Positions 34,742-43,367 of a stretch of DNA of 64,000 nucleotides are shown one piece after another. The notes under the pieces were generated by a model, which was not told where the DNA came from, did not search any database, and saw only the letters and a list, made by a program, of their open reading frames with translations. Position numbers and translations under genes: made by a program. Position 1 is the stretch's first letter. The number at the start of each line of letters is the position of its first letter. This DNA comes from Chryseobacterium cheonjiense (GTDB taxonomy: Bacteria; Bacteroidota; Bacteroidia; Flavobacteriales; Weeksellaceae): assembly GCF_012927265.1 (NCBI RefSeq), contig NZ_JABBGF010000004.1, forward strand, positions 124,001 through 188,000, written 5' to 3'.

Positions 34742-34945
34742 AACATAATTATTTTAGTTGAAATTTAGTCGTAAGTCTAATGTTTGTAGAAACAAAGCTA
34801 ATATTTCTTCGTTAATAGAATTTGATTATTATATTTATTGTTTTCCAAACGTTTTGGTAGAATGAGGTAAGATTTTAAAATTTTTTAAACTTATGTTTTG
34901 GCCTTCAAAGTTTCACATTGCATAAAAGATACTTAACACCAAAAA

Positions 34946-34966
34946 CGAGTGCCATTTGGCACCCGT
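34946..34966 (-). terminator. Terminator of the upstream lipoprotein gene
   Basis: On the minus strand the stem CGGGTGCC/GGCACTCG with an AAAT loop (one G-U pair in RNA) is followed by TTTTT, just after the stop at 34984. Confidence 0.75.
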
Positions 34967-34983
34967 TCATTTAGATTAAAAGA

Positions 34984-35562
34984 TTATTTAGTGTTTTTCT
35001 TTGTCCAATCAATATAATAGTTGAAAACTGGATTAAACAAAGGTCTGTCTAAACCACCCCAATTAAAAGCCTGATGTTTGATGTCAAGAACAGTTTCTGC
35101 AGTTGCCGGGTTTTTAATTTTAAACGTAAACTGATAATTATAGCCTCCCAAAAATTCAACATTGCTTTCGCAGACCAAAAAATTGCCAACTTGTTTCTGG
35201 AGGTTTAATAATCCGATATTATCTGAAATGCTCGTTACTTTATCAGTAAGATTATTTTGGATCACATATTGCTCCAATTCCGCTTGTGTATAAATTTTCT
35301 TAAAGCCGCCGATGTTTTTTAAAGTTTGTGTTACATAACTTTCATACTTTTCCATATTTACACCACTCTTTTTAATAAATAAAAACTGGTTATAATCATT
35401 TAAATTGATACTTTTTTCAGCCAAAATTTCATTAGGCATTATTTTAGTTTCTGTTGGAAGCTGTCCTGTTTTTTCGTCAAGCTGCTTTACTTTAAGGGTA
35501 GGACTGCAGGAAATTAAGGCTAGGCCTGAAGCGGATGCTAAAAGCAATGTTTTAAGATTCAT
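34984..35562 (-). CDS. Lipoprotein of unknown function
   Basis: A 192-residue protein with lipobox ALISC (Cys19), so it is anchored in a membrane. The mature part is mixed alpha/beta (for example NDYNQFLFIKKSGVNMEKYE and FLGGYNYQFTFKIKNPATAE). No domain is recognised. It is followed by its own terminator, so it is separate from the two secreted proteins further left. It is divergent from purA, which has its own promoter. Confidence 0.68.
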   Translation of the reverse strand: MNLKTLLLASASGLALISCSPTLKVKQLDEKTGQLPTETKIMPNEILAEKSINLNDYNQFLFIKKSGVNMEKYESYVTQTLKNIGGFKKIYTQAELEQYVIQNNLTDKVTSISDNIGLLNLQKQVGNFLVCESNVEFLGGYNYQFTFKIKNPATAETVLDIKHQAFNWGGLDRPLFNPVFNYYIDWTKKNTK

Positions 35563-35698
35563 GTTTTGAGTTATTTTGATGCAAAAATATTAAAAAGTTT
35601 ATCAAGATTTGTCAAGAGTAGTATAATTAAAATTAATTCTGTTTTTTCCTCTCAACCACATGATTTCCACATCCACCCAAAAATAAATTCCACACAAA

Positions 35699-35730
35699 TT
35701 TGCCCACCCAATTTTTTAAAAGTAATTTTG
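35699..35730 (+). promoter_or_regulatory. Promoter of purA
   Basis: TTTG (35699-35702), a 20-base spacer, then TAATTTTG (35723-35730). This is a full match to the -33/-7 consensus, 25 bases before the purA ATG. Confidence 0.8.
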
Positions 35731-35755
35731 CATGAATCTAAAATAAAAGTAAAAT

Positions 35756-37042
35756 ATGTCAACTTACGTAGTTGTAGGTCTTCAGTACGGGGACGAAGGG
35801 AAAGGAAAAATCACGGATGTTTTATCGGCGAAATCGGATTATGTGGTGCGCTTCCAAGGGGGAGATAACGCAGGGCATACCGTATATGTAGGCGATGAAA
35901 AATTCGTATTGCACCTTCTTCCGTCGGGAGTTCTTCAGTGCAAAGGGAAATGTATCATTGCCAACGGAGTAGTGGTAAACCCTAAATCTTTCATTAAGGA
36001 GGTGAATCAAATCGAAAGCAAAGGCTTGAGAACGGATCATATTTTCATCAGCAGAAGAGCGCATGTCATCATGCCTTACCACATTCTTTTGGATACCTAC
36101 CGTGAAGAAGAACACGGAGGAACGCAGATCGGTACCACCAAAAAAGGGATCGGACCTTGCTACGAAGATAAAATCGCAAGAGTGGGAATCAGAATGGTAG
36201 ACCTTCTGAACCCTGAGATTTTAAGAGAAAAAATTGAGAAAAACTTAAAAATTAAGAACTCTCTATTTGAAAAATATTTCGATAAACCTACACTGGACGT
36301 TGAAGAAATTTACAACGAATATTTAGAGATCGGAAAACAACTTCAGGACAGAATTGTTGATACGGAACTGGAATTGAACGAAGCCATCCAGGAAGGTAAA
36401 AATGTATTGTTTGAAGGAGCGCAGGCTTTGATGCTGGATATCGACTTCGGAACATATCCGTACGTAACATCATCTTCACCTTCAACAGGAGGTGTTTGTA
36501 CCGGAGCCGGAGTGCCGCCAACATCCCTTCAAAACTTAATCGGTGTTGCTAAAGCATACTGTACAAGAGTTGGAAACGGACCATTCCCATCAGAATTAGA
36601 CAATGAATTAGGAGAAAAGATCAGGCAGATCGGTGGCGAATTCGGAGCGACTACCGGAAGACCGAGAAGAACAGGTTGGCTAGATTTGGTTTCTTTAAAA
36701 CATGCCTGTATGATCAATGGAATCAATAATCTGGTAATCACTAAATTAGATGTTCTTACCGGAATTGATACCATTAAAATCGCTACACATTACAAAACGG
36801 AAGACGGAAAAATCATCGATTATTTCACTTCTTCTACCACAAAATTATATGACTACGAAGCTATTTATGAAGAGCTTCCGGGTTGGACAGAAGACATCAC
36901 CCAAGCAAGAAGCTATGATGAACTTCCGGAAACGGCTCAGAAATACATCGAGTTTATCGAGAAATATCTAGGAATCAACGTATACCTGGTATCCGTTGGC
37001 CCTGAAAGAAGTCAGAACATCATTAGAAAAGAATTATTCTAA
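35756..37042 (+). CDS. purA: Adenylosuccinate synthase
   Basis: A 428-residue GTP-dependent enzyme that joins IMP and aspartate in AMP synthesis. Diagnostic motifs are GLQYGDEGKGKI (residue 8), DNAGHTVYVG (about 38), GTTKKGIGPCYEDK (about 126), and the GATTGRPRRTGWLDLV block (about 297). Length is standard. It has a consensus promoter and a terminator, so it is transcribed alone. Confidence 0.97.
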   Translation: MSTYVVVGLQYGDEGKGKITDVLSAKSDYVVRFQGGDNAGHTVYVGDEKFVLHLLPSGVLQCKGKCIIANGVVVNPKSFIKEVNQIESKGLRTDHIFISRRAHVIMPYHILLDTYREEEHGGTQIGTTKKGIGPCYEDKIARVGIRMVDLLNPEILREKIEKNLKIKNSLFEKYFDKPTLDVEEIYNEYLEIGKQLQDRIVDTELELNEAIQEGKNVLFEGAQALMLDIDFGTYPYVTSSSPSTGGVCTGAGVPPTSLQNLIGVAKAYCTRVGNGPFPSELDNELGEKIRQIGGEFGATTGRPRRTGWLDLVSLKHACMINGINNLVITKLDVLTGIDTIKIATHYKTEDGKIIDYFTSSTTKLYDYEAIYEELPGWTEDITQARSYDELPETAQKYIEFIEKYLGINVYLVSVGPERSQNIIRKELF

Positions 37043-37064
37043 AAATAATTATAGCACATACTGA

Positions 37065-37092
37065 AAAGACTGTCGAAAGACGGTCTTTTTTT
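37065..37092 (+). terminator. Intrinsic terminator of purA
   Basis: Stem AAGACTGTC/GACGGTCTT (one G-U pair) with a GAAA loop, then TTTTTTT. Confidence 0.85.
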
Positions 37093-37306
37093 ATTTATTC
37101 TAAATAGCTGAAAATCAAAAAAATGTAAATCATTGTATGGATTACTGTTATTTAAAGCATAGTTAAATTTTACTATTTGCATATAATTTTTTAAATTATT
37201 GGTTTTTTAACAATAAAATGGCAAAAATTTTGATATTGAAATAATAACCATGGATTAAAGGTGATAACCTGATAATCTCAATTTAACAATTTAAATATCA
37301 AAAAGG

Positions 37307-38137
37307 ATGAAACACATGCATCAGAATCAGGAATTTCGTTTTAACGAAGTTCTTTTCGAGCACCGCAACAAGCAATACGGTGCCTATGTCTTAAGAAATG
37401 AATCAGACAGAATTTTAACAAAAGCACTGTTTATCGGAGTTAGCTTTTTGGCAGCAGTTTCCTTTACGCCGTTAATTATTAATGCGTTTAAAAGTGAACC
37501 AATTGCATTACCGAACGGAGTTGAAATTAATCTCAAGGATCCAGTAATTCCTGATGATGTTATTGTTCCTCCAAAACCACAGCCTGTTCCTCAAACTACG
37601 CAGCCAGCAGTGAAGACTTATGATAGTACTATTAAGACTCCATCGAGAAATGCACCGGATACCAATACTGAAAAGATTCCTGATGACGCGGTAGCTGGAT
37701 TGACTAATAACTTTAAAGCGGATCCTGCCCCTCCACATTATGTTCCAACAGCGCCTACTATTAATACAGGCCCAGTTTCAGTGCCTACTCCTCCGCGATC
37801 TGAAGTTAAACCTGTAGATGGGAATGCTGTTTCTGTAGTTGTAGATGTAGAAGCAAACTTCGTAGGCGGTCTGGACTCTTTCAGAAATAAAGTAATGAAT
37901 AACTTCGACGGATCAGGATTTGATTCCGGTGAAGTAATGAAAACAATGGTTACTTTTATTGTAGAGAAAGATGGTACGATTTCAGGGATCAAAGCTGATG
38001 GAAAAGATGTGGACTTTAATAGTGAAGCGATGAGAACTATTAAAAGCATTAAAGGGAAATGGGTTCCTGCAAAAGTAAACGGACAACCTGTAAGAAGTTA
38101 CTTTAAATTCCCGATTTCCATGAAGTTCGATAATTAA
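37307..38137 (+). CDS. TonB family energy transducer
   Basis: A 276-residue protein with a short cytoplasmic N-terminus (FRFNEVLFEHRNKQYGAY, typical of Bacteroidota TonB proteins) and one membrane helix near residues 44-62. A Pro-rich periplasmic linker (about 85-165) follows, then a C-terminal TonB domain (about 185-275, ending VRSYFKFPISMKF). It transmits proton-motive force to outer membrane receptors. The linker repeats PxP/PPxP. It precedes parA but a hairpin separates them. Confidence 0.88.
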   Translation: MKHMHQNQEFRFNEVLFEHRNKQYGAYVLRNESDRILTKALFIGVSFLAAVSFTPLIINAFKSEPIALPNGVEINLKDPVIPDDVIVPPKPQPVPQTTQPAVKTYDSTIKTPSRNAPDTNTEKIPDDAVAGLTNNFKADPAPPHYVPTAPTINTGPVSVPTPPRSEVKPVDGNAVSVVVDVEANFVGGLDSFRNKVMNNFDGSGFDSGEVMKTMVTFIVEKDGTISGIKADGKDVDFNSEAMRTIKSIKGKWVPAKVNGQPVRSYFKFPISMKFDN

Positions 38138-38160
38138 AAATAAAAACAGATCTTAAACAG

Positions 38161-38198
38161 TTATCCACAAATATTTTTTTTTGTGGATAATTTTTTTT
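38161..38198 (+). terminator. Hairpin with two inverted DnaA-box-like arms, after the TonB gene
   Basis: The arms TTATCCACAA (38161-38170) and TTGTGGATAA (38181-38190) pair perfectly over a 10-base loop, followed by TTTTTTTT. This looks like an intrinsic terminator of the TonB gene. Each arm contains TTATCCACA, the consensus DnaA box, in opposite orientations. Terminator function is the simpler reading. Confidence 0.65.
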
Positions 38199-38274
38199 AT
38201 AGTTAAATGGCTTATTAACAATATTTTAACTCATTTTTCGTTTTATCGGTTCATTCAGAGCACGGAAAAATGTG

Positions 38275-38282
38275 TATTTTTG
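38275..38282 (+). promoter_or_regulatory. -7 element of the parAB operon
   Basis: TATTTTTG matches TAnnTTTG 18 bases before the parA ATG at 38301. It lies within the longer open frame and supports the internal start. No clear -33 element is visible. Confidence 0.5.
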
Positions 38283-38300
38283 AAACTTAAAGTTCTAAGA

Positions 38301-39074
38301 ATGGCAAAAATCATAGGTATCGCTAATCAGAAAGGAGGCGTTGGAAAAACAACAACAGCTGTTAATTTGGCCGCGGCATTAGGGGTATTGGAAAAGAAAA
38401 TATTAATCATTGATGCTGATCCTCAGGCTAATGCAACTTCCGGTTTGGGAGTGGATGACGTTCAGTATTCTACATACAACTTATTGGAGCACAGTGTCGA
38501 AACGGAAAAATGCATCAAACAAACGGCTACGCCGAATCTGGACATTGTTCCTTCTCACATCGATCTTGTAGCAGCAGAAATTGAGCTTGTAGACAAAGAA
38601 GACAGAGAATACATGCTGAAAAAAGCGCTGCAGAGTGTAAGGGACAATTATGACTATATCATCATTGACTGTGCACCGAGTCTAGGATTAATTACAGTGA
38701 ACGCCCTTACTGCAGCAGATTCGGTAATCATCCCGATTCAGTGTGAGTACTTTGCCTTGGAAGGATTGGGAAAACTTCTGAACACCATTAAAAACGTGCA
38801 GAAAATCCATAATAAAGACCTTGATATTGAAGGCTTACTGCTTACCATGTATGACAGCAGGTTGAGACTATCCAATCAGGTAGTGGAAGAAGTGAATGCA
38901 CATTTCCCGGAAATGGTTTTTGAAACCATTATCAGCAGAAACGTACGTTTAAGCGAGGCGCCAAGCTTCGGAGAAAGTATCCTGAATTACGATGCAGAAA
39001 GCAAAGGAGCAGTTCAGTATATCCAGCTGGCAGAAGAAGTTCTGTTGAAAAATGAAAAATTAGTAAAGAATTAA
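38301..39074 (+). CDS. parA: Chromosome-partitioning ATPase ParA
   Basis: A 257-residue P-loop ATPase of the ParA/Soj type. I choose the ATG at 38301 (MAKIIGIANQKGGVG) since the deviant Walker A KGGVGKTTT at residues 10-18 is then near the N-terminus. DPQANATSGLG lies near 41 and IDCAPSLGLIT near 118. It works with ParB at the chromosome origin region. parB starts 35 bases downstream. Confidence 0.94.
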   Translation: MAKIIGIANQKGGVGKTTTAVNLAAALGVLEKKILIIDADPQANATSGLGVDDVQYSTYNLLEHSVETEKCIKQTATPNLDIVPSHIDLVAAEIELVDKEDREYMLKKALQSVRDNYDYIIIDCAPSLGLITVNALTAADSVIIPIQCEYFALEGLGKLLNTIKNVQKIHNKDLDIEGLLLTMYDSRLRLSNQVVEEVNAHFPEMVFETIISRNVRLSEAPSFGESILNYDAESKGAVQYIQLAEEVLLKNEKLVKN

Positions 39075-39109
39075 AGGCCAATAGCCGTAAAGCTAAAAGC
39101 TAAGAACAT

Positions 39110-40000
39110 ATGAAGGATAAAAAAAGAGCGATGGGACGCGGATTGGGCGCTATTCTGAGTGCAGAATCCAAAGCAACGATCAATTCTGCCACTGATGAAG
39201 GAGCAGACAAGTTTGTAGGAAATATCGTTGAAATTTCAATAGAAGATATTTATCCGAACGCGACCCAACCGAGAACATATTTTGACGAAAAAGCATTAAA
39301 CGAACTTGCCCAGTCTATCAAAAACTTAGGTGTAATCCAGCCGATTACGTTGAGAAAGGATGGAGAGAAGTTTGAAATCATATCCGGAGAAAGACGTTAC
39401 AGAGCCAGCAAACTGGCAGGCCTGGAAACGATTCCTGCCTATATCCGTCTCGTTAATGACCAGGAACTTCTTGAAATGGCTCTTGTGGAAAACATCCAGA
39501 GGGAAGATCTTGATGCTATCGAAATTGCACTTACTTATCAGCGGTTAATGGATGAGATCGGTCTCACACAGGAAAATCTCAGCCAAAGAGTCGGGAAAGA
39601 CAGAAGTACGATTACCAACTCCATCAGGTTGTTAAGGTTGAATCCTGATATTCAGAACGCTATCAGAAGCGGAGAAATTTCTGCAGGGCACGGAAGAGCA
39701 ATTATCAGTCTTGAAAACGAAGAACATCAGCAGATTCTTTTTGATCTTATTATTAAAGAGAAGCTTAATGTCCGCCAGGCTGAACAGGCTGCTACAGCTT
39801 TAAAAAATCCAAAATCCCCTGCGGCAAAAAGAGCTAAGGCAGAACTTTCTAATAACTATAAAAGAGCTCAGAAAACGATCGCGGATCTACTGGATGTAAA
39901 AGTGGAAATCAAAACCTCCGGAAACGGAAAAAAAGGTAAAATTGTTCTGGACTTCAAAAATGAAGACGAACTGGAGTACATTTTATCTCATATTAAATAA
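39110..40000 (+). CDS. parB: Chromosome-partitioning protein ParB
   Basis: A 296-residue ParB/Spo0J protein. The ParB N-domain contains PNATQPRTYFDEKAL (about 50) and the CTPase motif GERRYRASKLAG (about 89), then ENIQREDLDAIEIA (about 124) and a helix-turn-helix with RVGKDRSTITNSIRLLRL near 160. The start AMGRGLGAIL is typical. No parS site of the TGTTTCACGTGAAACA type is visible in the window. A DUF5683 gene starts directly after the stop. Confidence 0.94.
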   Translation: MKDKKRAMGRGLGAILSAESKATINSATDEGADKFVGNIVEISIEDIYPNATQPRTYFDEKALNELAQSIKNLGVIQPITLRKDGEKFEIISGERRYRASKLAGLETIPAYIRLVNDQELLEMALVENIQREDLDAIEIALTYQRLMDEIGLTQENLSQRVGKDRSTITNSIRLLRLNPDIQNAIRSGEISAGHGRAIISLENEEHQQILFDLIIKEKLNVRQAEQAATALKNPKSPAAKRAKAELSNNYKRAQKTIADLLDVKVEIKTSGNGKKGKIVLDFKNEDELEYILSHIK

Positions 40001-40642
40001 ATGAAAAAATTACTTTTCACATTTTTTCTGTGCCTTTCTTTGGCGGTCTTTGCTCAGGTGAATCCTAATGATACCATCAGAGTAGAATACCTTCCTAAAG
40101 ACAGTGTCTCCGTAGAAAAAAACAATACGAAAACAGAAGAAAATGTTGTCTCGGATCTCGAGAAGGCAAACGGCCCGACCAATAAAACATTAAAACTTAA
40201 TCCTACAAAAGCAGGGCTCTATTCAGCTGTTTTTCCGGGATTAGGGCAGTTTTATAATAAAAGATACTGGAAAATTCCCATCGTGTGGGGAGCCGTAGGA
40301 GCCGGAGTCGGAATTGCCGTCTGGAATGATAATCAATACAGAAAATACAGGGAGTACTACATCGCAAAGCTCAACGGGACTCCCAATGAGTTTGTCGATA
40401 CGCATCCCTGGCTGGATAAAGTAGCGTTGGGGAATGCTCAGGACCGAGCCAAAAGACAGCGGGATTATGCTATAGCTATCACAGGCCTAATTTATATTCT
40501 GAATATTGTAGATGCCGTTGTGGATGCCCATCTTTATGAAAGCCGTCACGATCCGGATCTGTCGTTCACGCCTGCTGTTATTCAGGATCAGTTCGGAATT
40601 GCTCCTCCCAAAACAGGGATTAGTTTAAGTTATAAATTTTAA
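40001..40642 (+). CDS. DUF5683 domain-containing protein
   Basis: A 213-residue protein with signal peptide MKKLLFTFFLCLSLAVFAQ and then a linker and a C-terminal DUF5683 region: PTKAGLYSAVFPGLGQFYNKRYWKIPI near residue 66, seen here as AGLYSAVFPGLGQFYN, followed by a membrane-inserted GAVGAGVGIAVW and ITGLIYILNIVDAVVDAH. The function is unknown. It starts at the base after the parB stop, so it is translationally coupled, and it links the segregation genes to dapB and lepB as in other Bacteroidota. Confidence 0.88.
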   Translation: MKKLLFTFFLCLSLAVFAQVNPNDTIRVEYLPKDSVSVEKNNTKTEENVVSDLEKANGPTNKTLKLNPTKAGLYSAVFPGLGQFYNKRYWKIPIVWGAVGAGVGIAVWNDNQYRKYREYYIAKLNGTPNEFVDTHPWLDKVALGNAQDRAKRQRDYAIAITGLIYILNIVDAVVDAHLYESRHDPDLSFTPAVIQDQFGIAPPKTGISLSYKF

Positions 40643-40683
40643 TAAAAAATATAAAACTGCTTTAATTAAATACGCCTTTGCTG

Positions 40684-40762
40684 AGTGAAACGCTTTGCGA
40701 ACGAAAATATAAAGAACGATTTTGAACAAAAACTTTGCGATCTTTGCGTTAAAAATACAAGC
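40684..40762. repeat. Intergenic CTTTGCG word repeat
   Basis: Before dapB the words CGCTTTGCGAACG, AACTTTGCG, and ATCTTTGCGTTAAA recur within 75 bases. I know such CTTTGCG strings as a common intergenic low-complexity repeat in this group. GATCTTTG near 40738 could also act as a weak -7 element for dapB. Confidence 0.5.
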
Positions 40763-40779
40763 AGCCAAACAAATAAAAT

Positions 40780-41481
40780 ATGAAAATAGCACTTGTTGGA
40801 TACGGCAAAATGGGTAAAATTATTGATGAAATTGCCACTAAAAGAGGACATGAAGTTGTTGCCAGGCTGAAAGAAACACCAACTGCTGAAAATCTTAATA
40901 ATCCGGATGTTGTGATTGAATTCTCACTTCCGGAAGTGGCTTATGAAAACATCAAAGCCTGTCTTCAAAACCAAATTCCTGTAATCTGCGGAACAACGGG
41001 CTGGCTGGAAAAAAAAGCGGAAATTGAGCAACTTGCTGTTCAGAACGAAACAGCATTTTTATATGGCTCCAACTTCAGTTTGGGAGTGAATTTATTTTTT
41101 GCCCTAAATGAAAAACTCGCAGATCTGATGAAAAACGTAGATGAATATTCCTGTCAGTTGGAGGAGATTCACCACGTTCACAAAAAAGATGCACCCAGCG
41201 GAACAGCTATTTCCATTGCAGAAGGTATTTTTAAAAATAATCCGAAATTCAATTCATGGAAACTGGAAGAAACACAGGGCAGCCAATTGGGGATTTTTGC
41301 CATTCGTCAAGATGAAGTTCCGGGAACACACAGCGTATTCTACAGAAGCGAAGTGGATGAAATTGAGATCAAGCATACCGCTTTCAACCGAAACGGTTTT
41401 GCTCTCGGAGCAGTAGTAGCTGCAGAATGGATTAAAGATAAAAAAGGAAATTTCACGATGAAGGATGTTTTGGGACTTTAA
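40780..41481 (+). CDS. dapB: 4-hydroxy-tetrahydrodipicolinate reductase
   Basis: A 233-residue enzyme of lysine and diaminopimelate synthesis, using NAD(P)H. The nucleotide-binding start is IALVGYGKMGKIID. The substrate-binding signature EIHHVHKKDAPSGTA lies near residue 128, and VICGTTGW near 69. Slightly shorter than the proteobacterial enzyme, as is normal for Bacteroidota. It provides DAP for peptidoglycan, in keeping with its envelope neighbours. Confidence 0.94.
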   Translation: MKIALVGYGKMGKIIDEIATKRGHEVVARLKETPTAENLNNPDVVIEFSLPEVAYENIKACLQNQIPVICGTTGWLEKKAEIEQLAVQNETAFLYGSNFSLGVNLFFALNEKLADLMKNVDEYSCQLEEIHHVHKKDAPSGTAISIAEGIFKNNPKFNSWKLEETQGSQLGIFAIRQDEVPGTHSVFYRSEVDEIEIKHTAFNRNGFALGAVVAAEWIKDKKGNFTMKDVLGL

Positions 41482-41591
41482 TTTGTAACAAAATTCCTAC
41501 ATTGCAAACTAATTAGCAGTAAATGTTCACCAATAAAATTACTTATTGTACATTACTCATTACTTATATTATAGATTAGGCACAAAAATTT

Positions 41592-43253
41592 ATGAATTAT
41601 TTTTTAACTTATACAGTTTACGTTCTCATTTTGTCTGTACTGATGGGAGTTTCAACCTGGAAACTGTTCAAAAAGCTGGGGTATAATCCGCTCTTCGCTT
41701 TTATTCCTTTTTACAATTATTTTATCATTTTAAAAGAAACCAAGCATCCGAAATGGTGGGCTATACTGTCGTATTTACCCATCGTAGGACCAATCATGAT
41801 GTCTGTGTTCCATTTGTATTTGATGAAAAAATTCGGGAAAACCCTTTTCAAAGATCAGTTTCTTACAGTAATTCTTCCGTTTATCTACATGGCAACCGTT
41901 AATTACAGTAAAGATGTAGAGTTGGAAGATGAAAATGAAAATGAATTATTCCTTACAGACGAAGAAAAAAATACCAAAAAGAAAGATTCTTTCCTGGGAT
42001 CAGTAACTTTTGCGGTAGTTTTTGCAACCATTATCCACGTTTTTGTAACACAGCCTTTCGGGATTCCCACAGGATCTATGGAAAGAACGTTACTTGTGGG
42101 AGATTTCCTTTTTGTTAATAAATGGAGCTACGGATACAGACTTCCGATGCGTCCTCTGGCAATACCGTTCCTGCAGGGAACAATCTTCGATGCCGGCGAA
42201 AAAGGAAATCCTAAAGATGACCCCAAATCATACGTTGAAGCCGTAAAACTTCCTTACGAAAGAATATTACAGTTCAATAAACCACAGAAACATGACGTTG
42301 TTGTTTTCAACTATCCTCAGGATTCAGTACATACAGCGATCGACAGAAAAGATCCTTATGTAAAAAGATGTGTGGCAGTAGCAGGAGATACTTTTGAAAT
42401 GAGAGCCGGAAGACTGTTTGTCAATGGAAAGCCGGAAACCATTTTGGGAGATCAGGAAATTCAGCATGCTTATACTGTAAATACAGGAACCCAGCTTGAT
42501 ATTCCTGGAATGTACAATACATACGGATTCTTGCCTGTAAGAGAAATGCAGAATGAAAAAGGAGGGTTCACCTATATGTTCCAGGGACTTACGGATAAAA
42601 CCGCTAAAGACATCAAAGCGTTGCCGAATGTCATCAGCATGGAAGAGAATATCTATCCTAAAGATTCCGCAACAATTTCTTATAAATTAAATGCCGATAA
42701 AACGGCTTATACAAAAAGTGTAGACACTACCCAATCTATTTTCCCGATCAATAAGCCATGGAACCAGGATTGGTACGGCCCGCTGAAAATTCCTAAAAAA
42801 GGAGATGTAGTAACTCTGAACCAGGAAACTTTACCGGAATATCAGTGGATCATTTCCAAATATGAACACAACAGGCTGGAAAACAAAAACGGTAAGATAT
42901 TCATCAACGGGAAAGAAACCAATCAGTACACGATCAAACAGGATTACTATATGATGGTCGGCGACAACAGGGATGCTTCCTTAGATGCAAGGTTCTTCGG
43001 TTTTGTTCCTGAAGAAAATATTGTAGGGAAACCGATGTTTACCTGGATGAGCGTTCAGGGTGCCTTTGCAGATAATTCTTCCTCTTATCAGGCACCATTC
43101 AAAATACGCTGGGAAAGAATGTTTAAAGCAACGAATACAGGAGAGGCCAACAAAACTTCTTATTGGTGGATTGCTGCGATGATTCTTATCTTGTTCTTTG
43201 GATGGGAATATTTTGTAAAATTATTCAGAAAGAAAAAAGAGGACGACTTATAG
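41592..43253 (+). CDS. lepB: Signal peptidase I, extended form
   Basis: A 553-residue membrane peptidase, long for the family. The N-terminal region (1-110) has about three extra helices (from FLTYTVYVLILSVLMGV), then a linker and a membrane anchor near 140. The catalytic Ser is in PTGSMERTL (about 162), the general-base Lys in PYVKRCVAVAGD (about 257). A large insertion follows (about 285-420) before the conserved VGDNRDASLDARFFGFV (about 456). A last helix lies near 535. It removes signal peptides from exported proteins. Confidence 0.93.
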   Translation: MNYFLTYTVYVLILSVLMGVSTWKLFKKLGYNPLFAFIPFYNYFIILKETKHPKWWAILSYLPIVGPIMMSVFHLYLMKKFGKTLFKDQFLTVILPFIYMATVNYSKDVELEDENENELFLTDEEKNTKKKDSFLGSVTFAVVFATIIHVFVTQPFGIPTGSMERTLLVGDFLFVNKWSYGYRLPMRPLAIPFLQGTIFDAGEKGNPKDDPKSYVEAVKLPYERILQFNKPQKHDVVVFNYPQDSVHTAIDRKDPYVKRCVAVAGDTFEMRAGRLFVNGKPETILGDQEIQHAYTVNTGTQLDIPGMYNTYGFLPVREMQNEKGGFTYMFQGLTDKTAKDIKALPNVISMEENIYPKDSATISYKLNADKTAYTKSVDTTQSIFPINKPWNQDWYGPLKIPKKGDVVTLNQETLPEYQWIISKYEHNRLENKNGKIFINGKETNQYTIKQDYYMMVGDNRDASLDARFFGFVPEENIVGKPMFTWMSVQGAFADNSSSYQAPFKIRWERMFKATNTGEANKTSYWWIAAMILILFFGWEYFVKLFRKKKEDDL

Positions 43254-43255
43254 CC

Positions 43256-43287
43256 ACTTTGTCAAAGTTGAAAATCTTTGACAAAGT
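43256..43287 (+). terminator. Hairpin after lepB
   Basis: Perfect 12-base stem ACTTTGTCAAAG/CTTTGACAAAGT with an 8-base loop, three bases after the lepB stop. There is no strong T-run, so it may act as a 3' stabiliser instead. Confidence 0.5.
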
Positions 43288-43325
43288 TTAAATAAAGTCA
43301 ACATAAAAAATAAACTAATAAACAG

Positions 43326-43357
43326 AATGAAGTATTTGAAAAAATACTTCATTTTTG
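43326..43357 (+). terminator. Terminator between lepB and the WbqC gene
   Basis: Perfect 12-base stem AATGAAGTATTT/AAATACTTCATT with a GAAA loop, then TTTTT. It lies 11 bases before the WbqC start, so the next gene must be transcribed by read-through or from a promoter overlapping the hairpin. Confidence 0.65.
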
Positions 43358-43367
43358 CAATATAGAT

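Noticed and set aside
38181..38300. Longer N-terminus for ParA
   Set aside because: It overlaps the terminator and a -7 element, and the P-loop would then be misplaced.
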